44,549 bases of DNA, from contig NZ_JASLCE010000106.1 in the NCBI RefSeq assembly GCF_030146175.1, positions 1-44,549 on the forward strand. Reading direction: 5' to 3'. This document shows, piece after piece, positions 7,327 through 15,820 of this stretch. Made by a program: the position numbers and the translations under genes. Under the pieces are notes generated by a model. It was not told the DNA's origin and searched no databases. It saw nothing but the letters and a program-made list of their open reading frames with translations. The stretch is from Flavobacterium sp. Its GTDB lineage: Bacteria; Bacteroidota; Bacteroidia; Flavobacteriales; Flavobacteriaceae. The stretch's first letter is position 1; each line of letters opens with the position of its first letter.

Positions 7327-8905
7327 TACCCCATACGCGGTTTTTAAACAGATCGAAGGTTTGTTTTAGATGACTATTGAGTAATAATAAGACTACTAAA
7401 AACAAGAGTCCGTATCCGATTACGGTAAAAATTTCCATATCCGACAGTAATACCGATTGTTTGGAAACGGCCTGAATCAACTGTTGGACGGCTAATTTAT
7501 AGGCTTCGTCTGCAGTAAATCCTTTTGCCATAAAACTTTGGGTCAGTTTTGCCAATCGTTCGCCGGTTTCGGGACTTTCGGACAATACAAACTGGCGGAG
7601 TTTTGTAAAATGCGATCGCTGCAAAAATACCTGCGCATTTTGCAGGATACAAAAACCGATTGTACTTCCCCAAAAACGACCACTTACGCCAACCGTTCCG
7701 GAAAAAGGCGCATAATGTGTCGGAACCGACGATACCGTAAACAGCACCAACGGTACAAATAAAATGCCCACCGCCACACCTTGTAACATATACGGAATAA
7801 GAATATCCCATAAGGCTACATCCGGCACAAATAAAAAGGTAAACCAAAAATGATAGATCGCAAAAATCAGAAACCCAAGACTAAAAATAAGCCGTGTCGC
7901 CACACCTTTTGCCAGAAAAACGCCCGCCAATACCATCCCGATCACATTTCCGATCACATTGAGGTATTGCACCTGTGCTACACGCGACGGCTCCCAGTTC
8001 CAAACGGTAAACATTGCACTATGACAAATCGTAAGGGTTGCCCGGGCAATATAAAAAATCACAAAAAGAAAAAAACCGGTTCGAAGGTTCGCATACCGGA
8101 ACACATTCATATCAAAACAAGGCCTTTTTACCAATTGTTGTCGGATCACAAACAATCCGCCGGTTATCAGAGTTATGATCAATGCCATAATGATTTGCGA
8201 CGAATCAAACCAGTATTTCCGTTCTCCGTAAATAAAGAAAAAGGAACCGCATAAAATAGCCGTCAGCACCAAGATATAACTCGCCCAATCGACCTGATAC
8301 AGCGGGATTTTTTTATGAAAACGATTGTTATTAAACGTCAGCATGACCAAGGCCACACAAAGCACCTGAAATATAGCCGAACCATAGGCCATATAGGTCC
8401 AGTCGTAATTTTCGAGCAACCAAACCGCTATATTCATAATAAAAGGCGACGCCAGCAACAAGGCTCCATAATTACAGCTAAACCCTATGATCACTGCATT
8501 TTTGGATTTAAACCGAGTGATCAGCAATTGACGCAACGGAATCCACGGTAAAGCCATTAATACCCCTTCGACCATCCGTAGCATGATAAATACGGAATAA
8601 TTATCGGTATAAGCCGACAAGATAAACGTGATTGCCGCCAGGCTGTAAATCGTTACAAAATACTTTTTGGTCGGAAAAAATTTAAACAGTCGGCTTTCGA
8701 TCATAATCGTGGCCAGAAAGGTTCCGTAGGTTACACATAGCGAAAACTGTAGATCTTCCACATCCACATCCAAAAAACTGGCCGAATAGGTCACATTCGC
8801 GGTATATACCCCTAACAATACCATGGAATGCAACATGCACAGAATCAGGATCAGGATGATCGCCCAATTGGGAACCCAAGGCTTAAAAACACTATTTTGC
8901 GACAT
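7322..8905 (-). CDS. MFS multidrug exporter, DHA2/EmrB type
   Basis: The 527-residue protein is polytopic, with roughly 14 hydrophobic segments, as in the 14-helix DHA2 (EmrB/QacA) drug-proton antiporters. The conserved region with RMVEG and PLRQLL near 110-130 corresponds to the family's motif region in helices 4-5. A soluble stretch before the last helix (about 430-490) is rich in charged residues, as seen in EmrB relatives. It is the last gene of a three-gene operon, 3 nt after the HlyD-type adaptor, which itself follows a TolC-type channel. Together they would span both membranes and expel toxic compounds. The substrate cannot be predicted. Many EmrB-like proteins carry the same three-part context, so the role is well supported. 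Confidence 0.88.
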   Translation of the reverse strand: MSQNSVFKPWVPNWAIILILILCMLHSMVLLGVYTANVTYSASFLDVDVEDLQFSLCVTYGTFLATIMIESRLFKFFPTKKYFVTIYSLAAITFILSAYTDNYSVFIMLRMVEGVLMALPWIPLRQLLITRFKSKNAVIIGFSCNYGALLLASPFIMNIAVWLLENYDWTYMAYGSAIFQVLCVALVMLTFNNNRFHKKIPLYQVDWASYILVLTAILCGSFFFIYGERKYWFDSSQIIMALIITLITGGLFVIRQQLVKRPCFDMNVFRYANLRTGFFLFVIFYIARATLTICHSAMFTVWNWEPSRVAQVQYLNVIGNVIGMVLAGVFLAKGVATRLIFSLGFLIFAIYHFWFTFLFVPDVALWDILIPYMLQGVAVGILFVPLVLFTVSSVPTHYAPFSGTVGVSGRFWGSTIGFCILQNAQVFLQRSHFTKLRQFVLSESPETGERLAKLTQSFMAKGFTADEAYKLAVQQLIQAVSKQSVLLSDMEIFTVIGYGLLFLVVLLLLNSHLKQTFDLFKNRVWGS

Positions 8906-8908
8906 CGC

Positions 8909-9958
8909 CTATTGGTGTTCGGCTATTACAATCACATTCATCCCCGCCCGTAAAAACTCGGTTTGATCATCGGTTTCAGCCAGTTTGATCCGAACCGGAA
9001 TCCGCTGTTCGATTTTTACGAAGTTACCCGTCGCATTGTCGGGCGGCAACAGGGAAAAACGCGCACCACTGGCCGGTGATAACGATTCCACCGTTCCGCG
9101 GAAAACACGCCCGCGCACCGCATCGGCTTTTAATTCAACTTCCTGACCAATGGTAAGGTATTGTAATTGCGTTTCTTTAAAGTTTGCTGTTACCCATTTT
9201 TCCTTACTAACAATCGAGACTAATGTTTGTCCTTCTTTGACCATTTGTCCCGGCTGTATCGTTTTCCGACCCACCCAACCATCATACGGAGCCGTTATTA
9301 CTGTGTACGACAGAAAAAGTGAGGCATTGTCTGCCATCGCCTGATTGGATTGTACCACCGCTGCTGCCGTTGGTAATTTCGACCGGGTTTCTTTCGTATT
9401 CAAAGCCGTTGTCCGGATGGTTTTCTGGATCTCGTTATAACGTGCTTTTGCCGTTTCGTAGGCGGCCTTCACCTGCTCCACTTGTTGTTCGGTCGCAGCT
9501 TCTTCCTTTAATAAGGCCTTATAACGCTGGTAATCCTGTCCGGTTTTCCAGACTTCCGTACGTGCCGCTTCGAGCTGTGCTTCCTGTTCCGCGGTTTTAT
9601 TCGAAACGGTGGCCACGCTGTTTTCGATTACTTTTATATCCTGACGCGCATGGTCAACATCGGCCAACGCACGGTCGAGATGAGACTTGTATTCCCGGTT
9701 GTCGATTACGATCAGCGTATCCCCTTTATGGACAAACTGATTTTCTTCGTAGCGCACTACCTGTACAAAACCAGTTACCCGCGCCATGACAGGAGTAACA
9801 TATTGATCAACTTGAGCGTCGTTGGTTTCTTCGTGGTTGTTATAGAAAATCAGGAACCAGATTCCCAGAACGATTCCGCAAAAAACGATGCAACCGGCTA
9901 TTACGGTGATCAATGTATGAAAAGAACGATGTGCCCCTGGCGCCTTTTGTGTTCCCAT
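8909..9958 (-). CDS. HlyD/EmrA-type membrane fusion protein
   Basis: The 349-residue protein has one N-terminal membrane anchor (about residues 14-38) and a periplasmic domain. The signature TNDAQVDQYVTPVMARVTGFV (biotinyl-lipoyl-like half) is followed by a long alpha-helical hairpin (about 85-200). The second lipoyl half (APYDGWVGRKTIQPGQMV, about 222-240) and a beta-barrel end the protein. The order matches EmrA rather than RND adaptors, which are usually lipoproteins. It is placed between the outer membrane channel gene (37-nt gap) and the MFS pump gene (3-nt gap), so the three are likely one transcript. It should bridge the inner membrane pump to the TolC-like channel. Confidence 0.9.
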   Translation of the reverse strand: MGTQKAPGAHRSFHTLITVIAGCIVFCGIVLGIWFLIFYNNHEETNDAQVDQYVTPVMARVTGFVQVVRYEENQFVHKGDTLIVIDNREYKSHLDRALADVDHARQDIKVIENSVATVSNKTAEQEAQLEAARTEVWKTGQDYQRYKALLKEEAATEQQVEQVKAAYETAKARYNEIQKTIRTTALNTKETRSKLPTAAAVVQSNQAMADNASLFLSYTVITAPYDGWVGRKTIQPGQMVKEGQTLVSIVSKEKWVTANFKETQLQYLTIGQEVELKADAVRGRVFRGTVESLSPASGARFSLLPPDNATGNFVKIEQRIPVRIKLAETDDQTEFLRAGMNVIVIAEHQ

Positions 9959-9995
9959 CTTGTAAAAATTGAATTGGAATATTGAATTGGAATAA

Positions 9996-11354
9996 TTAGT
10001 GCAATCGGTCGGCCGTATGCAGTAGCTCGTAGTACTTCATCGCGGCTTCAATTTTGGTGGCTGTATTTTTATACCGGGCTTCCAGCAATGCATTATCGGC
10101 ATCGATCATTTCGGTGATCAAAACCAGTTGATTCAGGTATTTTAACTTGACAATCCGGTAGTTTTCGACTGCCAGAGCCAAGGCTTTTTCCGTCACCGGA
10201 ATTCGCGCAAGGCTTTCCTGATAGTGCGTATAATCGGCAAAGATTTTATCTTCGACGGCATCTTTTACGATACCGGCTTCCATTTTTTGGCGTTCCCATT
10301 GCTGATCGGCGATTCGGGATTTTGCTTTGTTTTTATGTAACGTGGAAAGATTAAACGTGGCTTCAATTCCAACTTGCCCCAATGAGTAGAGATACGGATC
10401 GGGCGGAAAAAACATATAGTTCGGATATTTAAAACTGTAATTTCCGAACAAACTGATCACCGGATAATAATTGGATTTTACCACTTTTTTCTCCAGATTT
10501 CTGATTTCAACCTCCTTTTGGACCATTTTCATCTCTTCATTGTCCAAAGCGGCTTTTAAAAAGTAATCGTAACTTTCGATATGCTGCAATCCGGAGAGTA
10601 ACTGCGTCGTATCGGGTTCTATCAGTTGACCTTCCGGAAGTTGCATTATGGTTTTCAGGTCGTGTATGGCTATCGCAATATTTTTGCGATTGGTGAGTGC
10701 ATCCAGTTCCCGATCGGATAATTGCAATTCGGCACGCAAGACTTCATTTTTGGTTACCGTTCCGTGTTTTTTAAACGACTGTACTTCTTTTAAACGCTCC
10801 TGTTCCTCTTTGATGCTTTCGGCAATTATTTCCTGAAGTACCATCATTTTATAGATTCCTAAAAACGAAGCCACAACCTGTAACTTTACGTCATTGGTCG
10901 TTTTTTCGGATTTTAAAGCCATCAACTCCGATTCTTTTTCGGCTATTTTTACCGTATGATTGATTTTATTTCCGGCATATAACGGCATTCGGAATGCTGC
11001 CGACACGTCGTAAATTTCCGGGATGGTTTTGGTGACTTGTTTTCCCTGAAGAAAGCCGCTTTGAAACTCCGTCAGATTGGTAATTCTGGAATACAGGGAA
11101 TGCAATTCCACTTCGGGTAACCGGAGTTCTTTTTTGGTTTTGACCGTTTCGCCGGAAATCTGTTCGTCGATATGAGCTTTTTGAATAAACCGGTTGTTTT
11201 TTTCGGCTATTTGCCAGGCGTCGTGTAGCTTTAACCGGGTAATTTGTTGGGCGTTTATCGTTACTGTGCCCGAAAGCAGCAAAATGATAGTGAGTAGGTT
11301 GCCTGAAATACTCTTCTTTTTGTGGTTTAAAAAAACCAGCGTGTTGCGATGCAT
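9996..11354 (-). CDS. TolC-family outer membrane efflux channel
   Basis: The 452-residue protein has an N-terminal signal sequence (hydrophobic LLTIILLLSGTVTINAQ, cleavage near residue 36). It then shows the two-fold repeated helix-rich architecture of outer membrane efflux proteins: LHDAWQIAEKNNRFIQKA in the first repeat, and long coiled-coil segments with ELQLSDREL and VENYRIVKLKYLNQLV. Length is typical for TolC. It is the first gene of the efflux operon with an HlyD adaptor and an MFS pump. A weak -7 match (CAACTTTG on the minus strand, 11377-11384) lies 23 nt upstream. No adjacent regulator gene is present, so control may be by a distant factor. Confidence 0.9.
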   Translation of the reverse strand: MHRNTLVFLNHKKKSISGNLLTIILLLSGTVTINAQQITRLKLHDAWQIAEKNNRFIQKAHIDEQISGETVKTKKELRLPEVELHSLYSRITNLTEFQSGFLQGKQVTKTIPEIYDVSAAFRMPLYAGNKINHTVKIAEKESELMALKSEKTTNDVKLQVVASFLGIYKMMVLQEIIAESIKEEQERLKEVQSFKKHGTVTKNEVLRAELQLSDRELDALTNRKNIAIAIHDLKTIMQLPEGQLIEPDTTQLLSGLQHIESYDYFLKAALDNEEMKMVQKEVEIRNLEKKVVKSNYYPVISLFGNYSFKYPNYMFFPPDPYLYSLGQVGIEATFNLSTLHKNKAKSRIADQQWERQKMEAGIVKDAVEDKIFADYTHYQESLARIPVTEKALALAVENYRIVKLKYLNQLVLITEMIDADNALLEARYKNTATKIEAAMKYYELLHTADRLH

Positions 11355-11454
11355 AAGTCCATCAATAAATATGAGGCAAAGTTGGCGTGTTTTTACCGAG
11401 TGTTAAAATCTTAAAAAGCCAAATATTTATTCATTTCAGACATTTATAATTCAT

Positions 11455-11482
11455 AAAAAAACCACCTCGAAAGGTGGCTTTG
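11455..11482 (-). terminator. Hairpin terminator after the lipoprotein gene
   Basis: On the minus strand AAAGCCACC and GGTGG pair around a TTTCGA loop, followed by a run of T. It lies 19 nt past the stop of the lipoprotein gene. It also separates that gene from the efflux operon, which is downstream on the same strand. Confidence 0.8.
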
Positions 11483-11500
11483 TTTATTTTTTATTTCGAT

Positions 11501-12184
11501 CTAGTAAATCGGAATTCTGTAGAATACTCCTTTTTGGTAGTTTACGATACTGTCGTTATCGTTTTTCGCATTAAATTTAAAGCTTCCGGTAATGGTTCCA
11601 TCCTGAATGCTTTCAATTTTGATTTCTCCGTCGCTTCCCTGAACGTTAACCACTCGGAATTTTGCCAGATTATCACCACCTACAATAGTAACGATATCGC
11701 CCGGTACATATCCGGTACCTCTTAAGTGGATTGCTACCGTACTCACCGCTCCGGCTGTCGTTTGAATTGCAACCTGTAATCCGGTTCCCGAACCACCCGA
11801 TGTAAAAGCAGAAGTAGTATTGGTATATCCAGTTCCTCCGTTTTCTAAAGCAATTTTACTTGCTGGTCCGCTAAAAACTCCTGTAGTATAGATATCTTCC
11901 ATTCCGTTCATAGTCGAAATAAAGCTGGCTCTGTTACTTTGGTTTGTCGTTCCTAATGGATACGTCCCGTTTTGAAAAGAAGATGTTCTTAAAATCACCT
12001 GCTCATCTACCGTGATCCCTTCGATTGTAACCGATCCATCTGCACCAATGGTAGCATGTGCATCCGCAGCTCTCCATAAACCATAGTTCTTTTCACCCTG
12101 AAGAGACGGATTATTAAACTGTACATTCTCCTCACAAGAAGTGAATGCTGCCATAAGAACTACAAGAGAAAGTATTTTTTTCAT
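11501..12184 (-). CDS. Lipoprotein, DUF6252-like, with a glycine-rich beta insert
   Basis: The 227-residue protein starts with a lipoprotein signal peptide ending at C17 (AAFTSC), followed by Glu-Glu. The N- and C-terminal parts resemble Bacteroidetes lipoproteins of the DUF6252 kind (TSSFQNGTYPLG and SIQDGTITGSFKFNAKN). Between them (about residues 105-172) lies a segment of the type GGTGYTNTTSAFTSGGSGTG, then VAIHLRGTGYVPGDIVTIVG. Such glycine-rich GxGY repeats are known from phage structural and adhesin-like proteins. The protein is probably anchored in the outer membrane. A TATTTTTG promoter element lies about 40 nt upstream and a terminator follows. The family assignment is tentative and the function unknown. 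Confidence 0.8.
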   Translation of the reverse strand: MKKILSLVVLMAAFTSCEENVQFNNPSLQGEKNYGLWRAADAHATIGADGSVTIEGITVDEQVILRTSSFQNGTYPLGTTNQSNRASFISTMNGMEDIYTTGVFSGPASKIALENGGTGYTNTTSAFTSGGSGTGLQVAIQTTAGAVSTVAIHLRGTGYVPGDIVTIVGGDNLAKFRVVNVQGSDGEIKIESIQDGTITGSFKFNAKNDNDSIVNYQKGVFYRIPIY

Positions 12185-12222
12185 TTTAAATTCAAATTAA
12201 TATTTGGGTTCTTTTATTTCTA

Positions 12223-12230
12223 CAAAAATA
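12223..12230 (-). promoter_or_regulatory. -7 promoter element of the lipoprotein gene
   Basis: The minus strand reads TATTTTTG (TAnnTTTG) 38 nt before the start codon. The -33 half is not recognisable. Confidence 0.4.
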
Positions 12231-12359
12231 GTTTTTTATCGATAATAAGCTAATAAAATCATAAAAAATCACAAAAACACCTAAGTTATCTTGTTTTCAA
12301 AACGATAGCTCCCGTTTTGTCCCTATCAGGACCTAAGGATTTTATGTGTTTTGTATTCG

Positions 12360-12386
12360 TTTGTATTTAAAAGTTTTATATATTTG
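12360..12386 (+). promoter_or_regulatory. Promoter of rpsP-rimM-trmN6
   Basis: TATATTTG (12379-12386) is a perfect -7 element about 50 nt before rpsP. TTTG (12360-12363) is the nearest -33 candidate, but the spacing of 15 nt is shorter than the usual 17-23. The -7 box is the stronger part of the call. Confidence 0.5.
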
Positions 12387-12401
12387 CACCCTTATTTAAC
12401 A

Positions 12402-12416
12402 GAGGTCGTGTACCTC
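12402..12416 (+). other. Short hairpin in the rpsP leader
   Basis: GAGGT and ACCTC pair around CGTGT in the 5' leader of rpsP, 20 nt before the start codon. Ribosomal protein leaders often carry autoregulatory structures, so this could be one, but the stem has only 5 bp. Confidence 0.3.
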
Positions 12417-12435
12417 AAAATTTAATCACAAGATT

Positions 12436-12987
12436 ATGTCAGTAAAAATTAGATTACAAAGACATGGTAAAAAAGGGAAACCTTTTTACTGGATTGTTGC
12501 AGCTGATGCTCGCGCAAAAAGAGATGGTAAATTCCTAGAAAAAATCGGAACTTACAATCCAAACACTAACCCAGCTACTATCGACTTAAACCTTGACAGT
12601 GCTGTACAATGGTTACACAACGGTGCTCAGCCAACTGACACTGCAAGAGCTATCCTTTCTTACAAAGGTGCTTTATTAAAACACCACCTAGACGGAGGTG
12701 TTCGTAAAGGTGCTTTAACGCAAGAGCAAGCTGACGCTAAATTAGCTACTTGGTTAGAGGAAAAAACTTCTAAAGTTGACGCTAAAAAAGACGGTTTAAG
12801 CAAAGTTCAGGCTGATGCTAAAGCGAAAGCGTTAAAAGCAGAGCAAGAAGTAAACGCTAAGCGTTTGGCTGCTGCTGAAGAAGCTGCTAAAGCTGCTGAG
12901 GCTGTTGCTACTGAAGAAGCTGCTGCTGAAGAAGTTGCTGAAGAGGCTCCTGCTGTTGAAGAAAACAACGAAGAAACTCAAGCTTAA
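12436..12987 (+). CDS. rpsP: Ribosomal protein S16 with long acidic tail
   Basis: Residues 1-80 are a canonical S16, a small-subunit protein that binds 16S rRNA: SVKIRLQRHGKKGKPFYWIV, then KFLEKIGTYNPNT. The remaining 100 residues are unusual for E. coli-type S16 (about 82 residues). They run from a Lys/Ala-rich helix into a tail made almost only of Ala and Glu. Such tails are common in Bacteroidetes S16. Codon use is that of a strongly expressed gene (many GCT, GAA, AAC, GGT). It is the first gene of the group with rimM 17 nt downstream, the classic rpsP-rimM order. Confidence 0.97.
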   Translation: MSVKIRLQRHGKKGKPFYWIVAADARAKRDGKFLEKIGTYNPNTNPATIDLNLDSAVQWLHNGAQPTDTARAILSYKGALLKHHLDGGVRKGALTQEQADAKLATWLEEKTSKVDAKKDGLSKVQADAKAKALKAEQEVNAKRLAAAEEAAKAAEAVATEEAAAEEVAEEAPAVEENNEETQA

Positions 12988-13004
12988 TTTACTCCGCGAT
13001 TCCT

Positions 13005-13535
13005 ATGCGTAAAGAAGAATGCTTCTATTTAGGTAAAATCGCTAAAAAATTCAGCTTCAAAGGGGAAGTCCTGGCTTATTTAGACACGGACGAACCGGAA
13101 ATGTACGAAGAATTGGAATCAGTTTTTGTTGAATTCAACAATAATCTGGTTCCTTTTTTTATTGAAAGCTGTTCGCTACACAAAAACGATTTTCTTAGAA
13201 TCCGTTTTGAAGATGTAGCTAGCGAGGAAGAAGCCGACAAATTGCTCGGCTGTCCTTTATACCTACCTTTAAGTGCCTTACCAAAATTGGAAGGCAATAA
13301 ATTTTATTTCCACGAGGTCATTGGCTTCGATGTGGAAGATACCCGTTTGGGAATTATCGGCAAAATCGTTTCTATTAACGACAGCACCGCGCAACCTTTG
13401 TTTGAAATCGAACATAACGGAATCGAGATTTTAATTCCGATGATCGACGATTTTATCGTTGCGATTGACCGAGCCAACAAAAAAGTGGTACTGAACACTC
13501 CGGAAGGTCTGGTTGATCTCTACCTGAACAATTAA
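13005..13535 (+). CDS. rimM: 16S rRNA processing protein RimM
   Basis: The 176-residue protein has the two-domain layout of RimM, which helps mature the 30S subunit head: an N-terminal RimM barrel (LGKIAKKFSFKGEVLAYLDT) and a C-terminal PRC-like barrel (FYFHEVIGFDVED, then ILIPMIDDFIVAID near 141-154). Family length is about 170-180. It directly follows rpsP, its usual neighbour, and precedes the methyltransferase gene by 6 nt, so all three should be co-transcribed. Confidence 0.95.
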   Translation: MRKEECFYLGKIAKKFSFKGEVLAYLDTDEPEMYEELESVFVEFNNNLVPFFIESCSLHKNDFLRIRFEDVASEEEADKLLGCPLYLPLSALPKLEGNKFYFHEVIGFDVEDTRLGIIGKIVSINDSTAQPLFEIEHNGIEILIPMIDDFIVAIDRANKKVVLNTPEGLVDLYLNN

Positions 13536-13541
13536 AACCTT

Positions 13542-14249
13542 ATGTTTCAGTTTAAGCAATTTACCATAGCACAGGACCGCTGCGCGATGAAAGTGGGTAC
13601 CGACGGCGTTTTATTAGGCGCCTGGACTCCGCTTGACCATCATCCGTATAGCATTTTGGACATTGGCGCCGGAACCGGTTTAATTGCATTAATGCTGGCA
13701 CAACGCAGTACCGCCGAACAGGTCGACGCCATGGAAATTGACGAAGAAGCCTACGAACAGGCGGTCGAAAATTTCGAAAACAGTCCGTGGAACGATCGTT
13801 TGTTTTGCTATCATGCCGCTTTGGATGAATTTGCAGAAGAAATCGAAGACGAATACGACCTGATTGTTTCCAATCCGCCTTTTTATACCGATACCTACTA
13901 TTCTCAAAACGAACAACGCGATTTGGCCCGATTTGAAGATGCCATGCCGTTTGAAGATTTGGTTGAAGCCGCATCGGTTTTATTGTCGGATAATGGTGTT
14001 TTTGCCGTGATCATTCCGTTTAAAGAAGAAGAACGTTTTATCGGACTGGCTCAGGAATGCGAATTGTTTCCTTTTAAAATCACACGGGTTAAAGGTACGC
14101 CTACAACCGAAATCAAACGAAGCCTGATTGCTTTTTCCCGAAATCCGGAAAATCAGCCGGAAACGGACGAGCTTATTATTGAAATCGCCCGCCATCAATA
14201 CACTCCGGAATATACCGCACTGACTAAGGATTTTTACCTGAAGTTATAA
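13542..14249 (+). CDS. trmN6: tRNA1(Val) adenine-37 N6-methyltransferase
   Basis: The 235-residue class I SAM-dependent methyltransferase has motif I ILDIGAGTGLIALMLAQ (about 39-55), an acidic MEIDEEA segment after strand 2, and the SNPPFY motif near 109-114 that marks N6-adenine methyltransferases. The start (FQFKQFTIAQDRCAMKVGTDGVLLGAW) is characteristic of the TrmN6 (YfiC) family, which methylates A37 of tRNA-Val. It is third in the group after rpsP and rimM. This fits a translation-related operon. Family-level assignment is strong; the exact tRNA target is carried over from E. coli YfiC. Confidence 0.9.
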   Translation: MFQFKQFTIAQDRCAMKVGTDGVLLGAWTPLDHHPYSILDIGAGTGLIALMLAQRSTAEQVDAMEIDEEAYEQAVENFENSPWNDRLFCYHAALDEFAEEIEDEYDLIVSNPPFYTDTYYSQNEQRDLARFEDAMPFEDLVEAASVLLSDNGVFAVIIPFKEEERFIGLAQECELFPFKITRVKGTPTTEIKRSLIAFSRNPENQPETDELIIEIARHQYTPEYTALTKDFYLKL

Positions 14250-14427
14250 AACATCTTTTCATCTTTCCTCCATCTGATTATTTGTTATACTTATAACAAA
14301 ATGTATCCGTTTTGGCTATTTTACTGTTTTTTAAATTTTTCCCATTTTCAAAACAAAAATATTTTTAAATCGGTGGAATTATACCTCTAAAATTTAGGAC
14401 AATTCGATATTATAGCGTTCTATAGTG
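14250..14427. other. Intergenic stretch without a recognisable element
   Basis: This AT-rich stretch lies between trmN6 and the acyl-CoA dehydrogenase promoter. I see no coding potential and no strong hairpin terminator in it. Confidence 0.5.
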
Positions 14428-14458
14428 TTGAAAAGTTGATTTTGTTTGCTTACTTTTG
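14428..14458 (+). promoter_or_regulatory. Promoter of the acyl-CoA dehydrogenase gene
   Basis: TTG (14428-14430) and TACTTTTG (14451-14458) are separated by 20 nt, in line with TTG-N17-23-TAnnTTTG. The ATG follows 20 nt after the -7 element, giving a short leader. Confidence 0.7.
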
Positions 14459-14478
14459 TGAACCAAAATTTATAAACA

Positions 14479-15657
14479 ATGAAACCAGACTTATTTCAAG
14501 CTCCTGATTATTACCTATTAGACGATTTATTATCAGACGAACATAAATTAGTACGTGATGCTGCCCGTGCCTGGGTAAAACGTGACGTATCTCCAATTAT
14601 CGAAGAATATGCTCAAAAAGCAGAATTCCCAAAACAAATCATCAATGGTTTGGCAGAAATCGGTGGTTTCGGTCCTTATATTCCTGTAGAATATGGTGGT
14701 GCCGGATTGGATCAGATCTCTTACGGTTTAATCATGCAGGAAATTGAAAGAGGCGATTCTGGTGTACGTTCTACTTCTTCTGTACAATCTTCATTGGTAA
14801 TGTATCCAATCTGGAAATACGGTAACGAAGAGCAACGTATGAAATACCTTCCGAAATTAGCTACCGGAGAATTTATCGGTTGTTTCGGATTAACAGAGCC
14901 GGATTACGGTTCGAACCCGGGTGGTTTAGTGACCAACTTTAAAGATATGGGAGATCACTATTTACTAAACGGTGCTAAAATGTGGATTTCCAATGCGCCA
15001 TTTGCCGATATCGCTGTGGTTTGGGCTAAAGACGAACAAGGAAGAATCCACGGATTAATCGTTGAAAGAGGTATGGAAGGTTTTACAACTCCTGAAACGC
15101 ACAACAAATGGTCACTTCGTGCTTCGGCTACAGGTGAGTTGATTTTCGACAACGTAAAAGTTCCAAAAGAAAACTTATTACCAAACAAATCCGGATTAGG
15201 AGCACCACTAGGATGTCTTGACTCGGCACGTTACGGAATTGCATGGGGTGCTATCGGTGCTGCTATGGATTGCTACGATACGGCTTTACGTTATTCAAAA
15301 GAGCGTATCCAGTTTGACAAACCAATCGGAGCGACACAATTGCAACAAAAGAAATTAGCTGAAATGATCACTGAAATCACTAAGGCACAATTATTAACCT
15401 GGAGATTGGGTGTATTGCGTAACGAAGGAAGAGCTACATCGGCTCAGATCTCTATGGCGAAACGTAACAACGTGGATATGGCTTTAACCATTGCTCGTGA
15501 TGCGCGTCAGATGTTAGGTGGTATGGGAATCACAGGTGAATATTCGATCATGCGTCATATGATGAACTTAGAATCGGTTGTAACTTACGAAGGTACACAC
15601 GATATTCACTTATTGATCACAGGTATGGATGTAACCGGATTAAACGCATTCAAATAG
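14479..15657 (+). CDS. Acyl-CoA dehydrogenase, glutaryl-CoA dehydrogenase type
   Basis: The 392-residue FAD enzyme has the three acyl-CoA dehydrogenase domains: helical N-terminus, beta domain (CFGLTEPDYGSNPGG near 165, then KMWISNAP) and helical C-terminus (ARQMLGGMGITGEY near 337). The catalytic base is E371 in TYEGTHDIH, and R97 in the GVRSTSSVQSSL segment is the arginine typical of glutaryl-CoA dehydrogenases. It could oxidise and decarboxylate glutaryl-CoA in lysine or tryptophan breakdown. Flavobacteria often use such genes more broadly, so the substrate is inferred. Codon use suggests high expression. It is a single-gene unit with a good promoter and its own terminator. Confidence 0.9.
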   Translation: MKPDLFQAPDYYLLDDLLSDEHKLVRDAARAWVKRDVSPIIEEYAQKAEFPKQIINGLAEIGGFGPYIPVEYGGAGLDQISYGLIMQEIERGDSGVRSTSSVQSSLVMYPIWKYGNEEQRMKYLPKLATGEFIGCFGLTEPDYGSNPGGLVTNFKDMGDHYLLNGAKMWISNAPFADIAVVWAKDEQGRIHGLIVERGMEGFTTPETHNKWSLRASATGELIFDNVKVPKENLLPNKSGLGAPLGCLDSARYGIAWGAIGAAMDCYDTALRYSKERIQFDKPIGATQLQQKKLAEMITEITKAQLLTWRLGVLRNEGRATSAQISMAKRNNVDMALTIARDARQMLGGMGITGEYSIMRHMMNLESVVTYEGTHDIHLLITGMDVTGLNAFK

Positions 15658-15679
15658 GATTCTAAATCCCTATATATTT

Positions 15680-15709
15680 AAAAAGAGCTTTATACAAGCT
15701 CTTTTTTTA
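15680..15709 (+). terminator. Hairpin terminator after acyl-CoA dehydrogenase gene
   Basis: AAAGAGCTT and AAGCTCTTT pair around a TATAC-type loop and run into seven T residues, about 25 nt after the stop codon. Confidence 0.85.
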
Positions 15710-15796
15710 TGATAAAAAACCAGCTATTATAAAACCTATTGATCGCTTTATACGTAAATCAATGTTAAAAGCTATTCGCATAACCGCTAGCTTGTT

Positions 15797-15804
15797 TATT
15801 TTTG
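15797..15804 (+). promoter_or_regulatory. -7 promoter element of the DUF3050 gene
   Basis: TATTTTTG fits TAnnTTTG and lies 16 nt before the start codon. No TTG is found at the usual upstream distance. Confidence 0.4.
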
Positions 15805-15820
15805 TACTAAACTTTTACCA

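Noticed and set aside
12900..12985. Repetitive GCTGAAG-rich sequence at the end of rpsP, seen as a possible DNA repeat
   Set aside because: It is explained by Ala/Glu codon repetition in the S16 tail.
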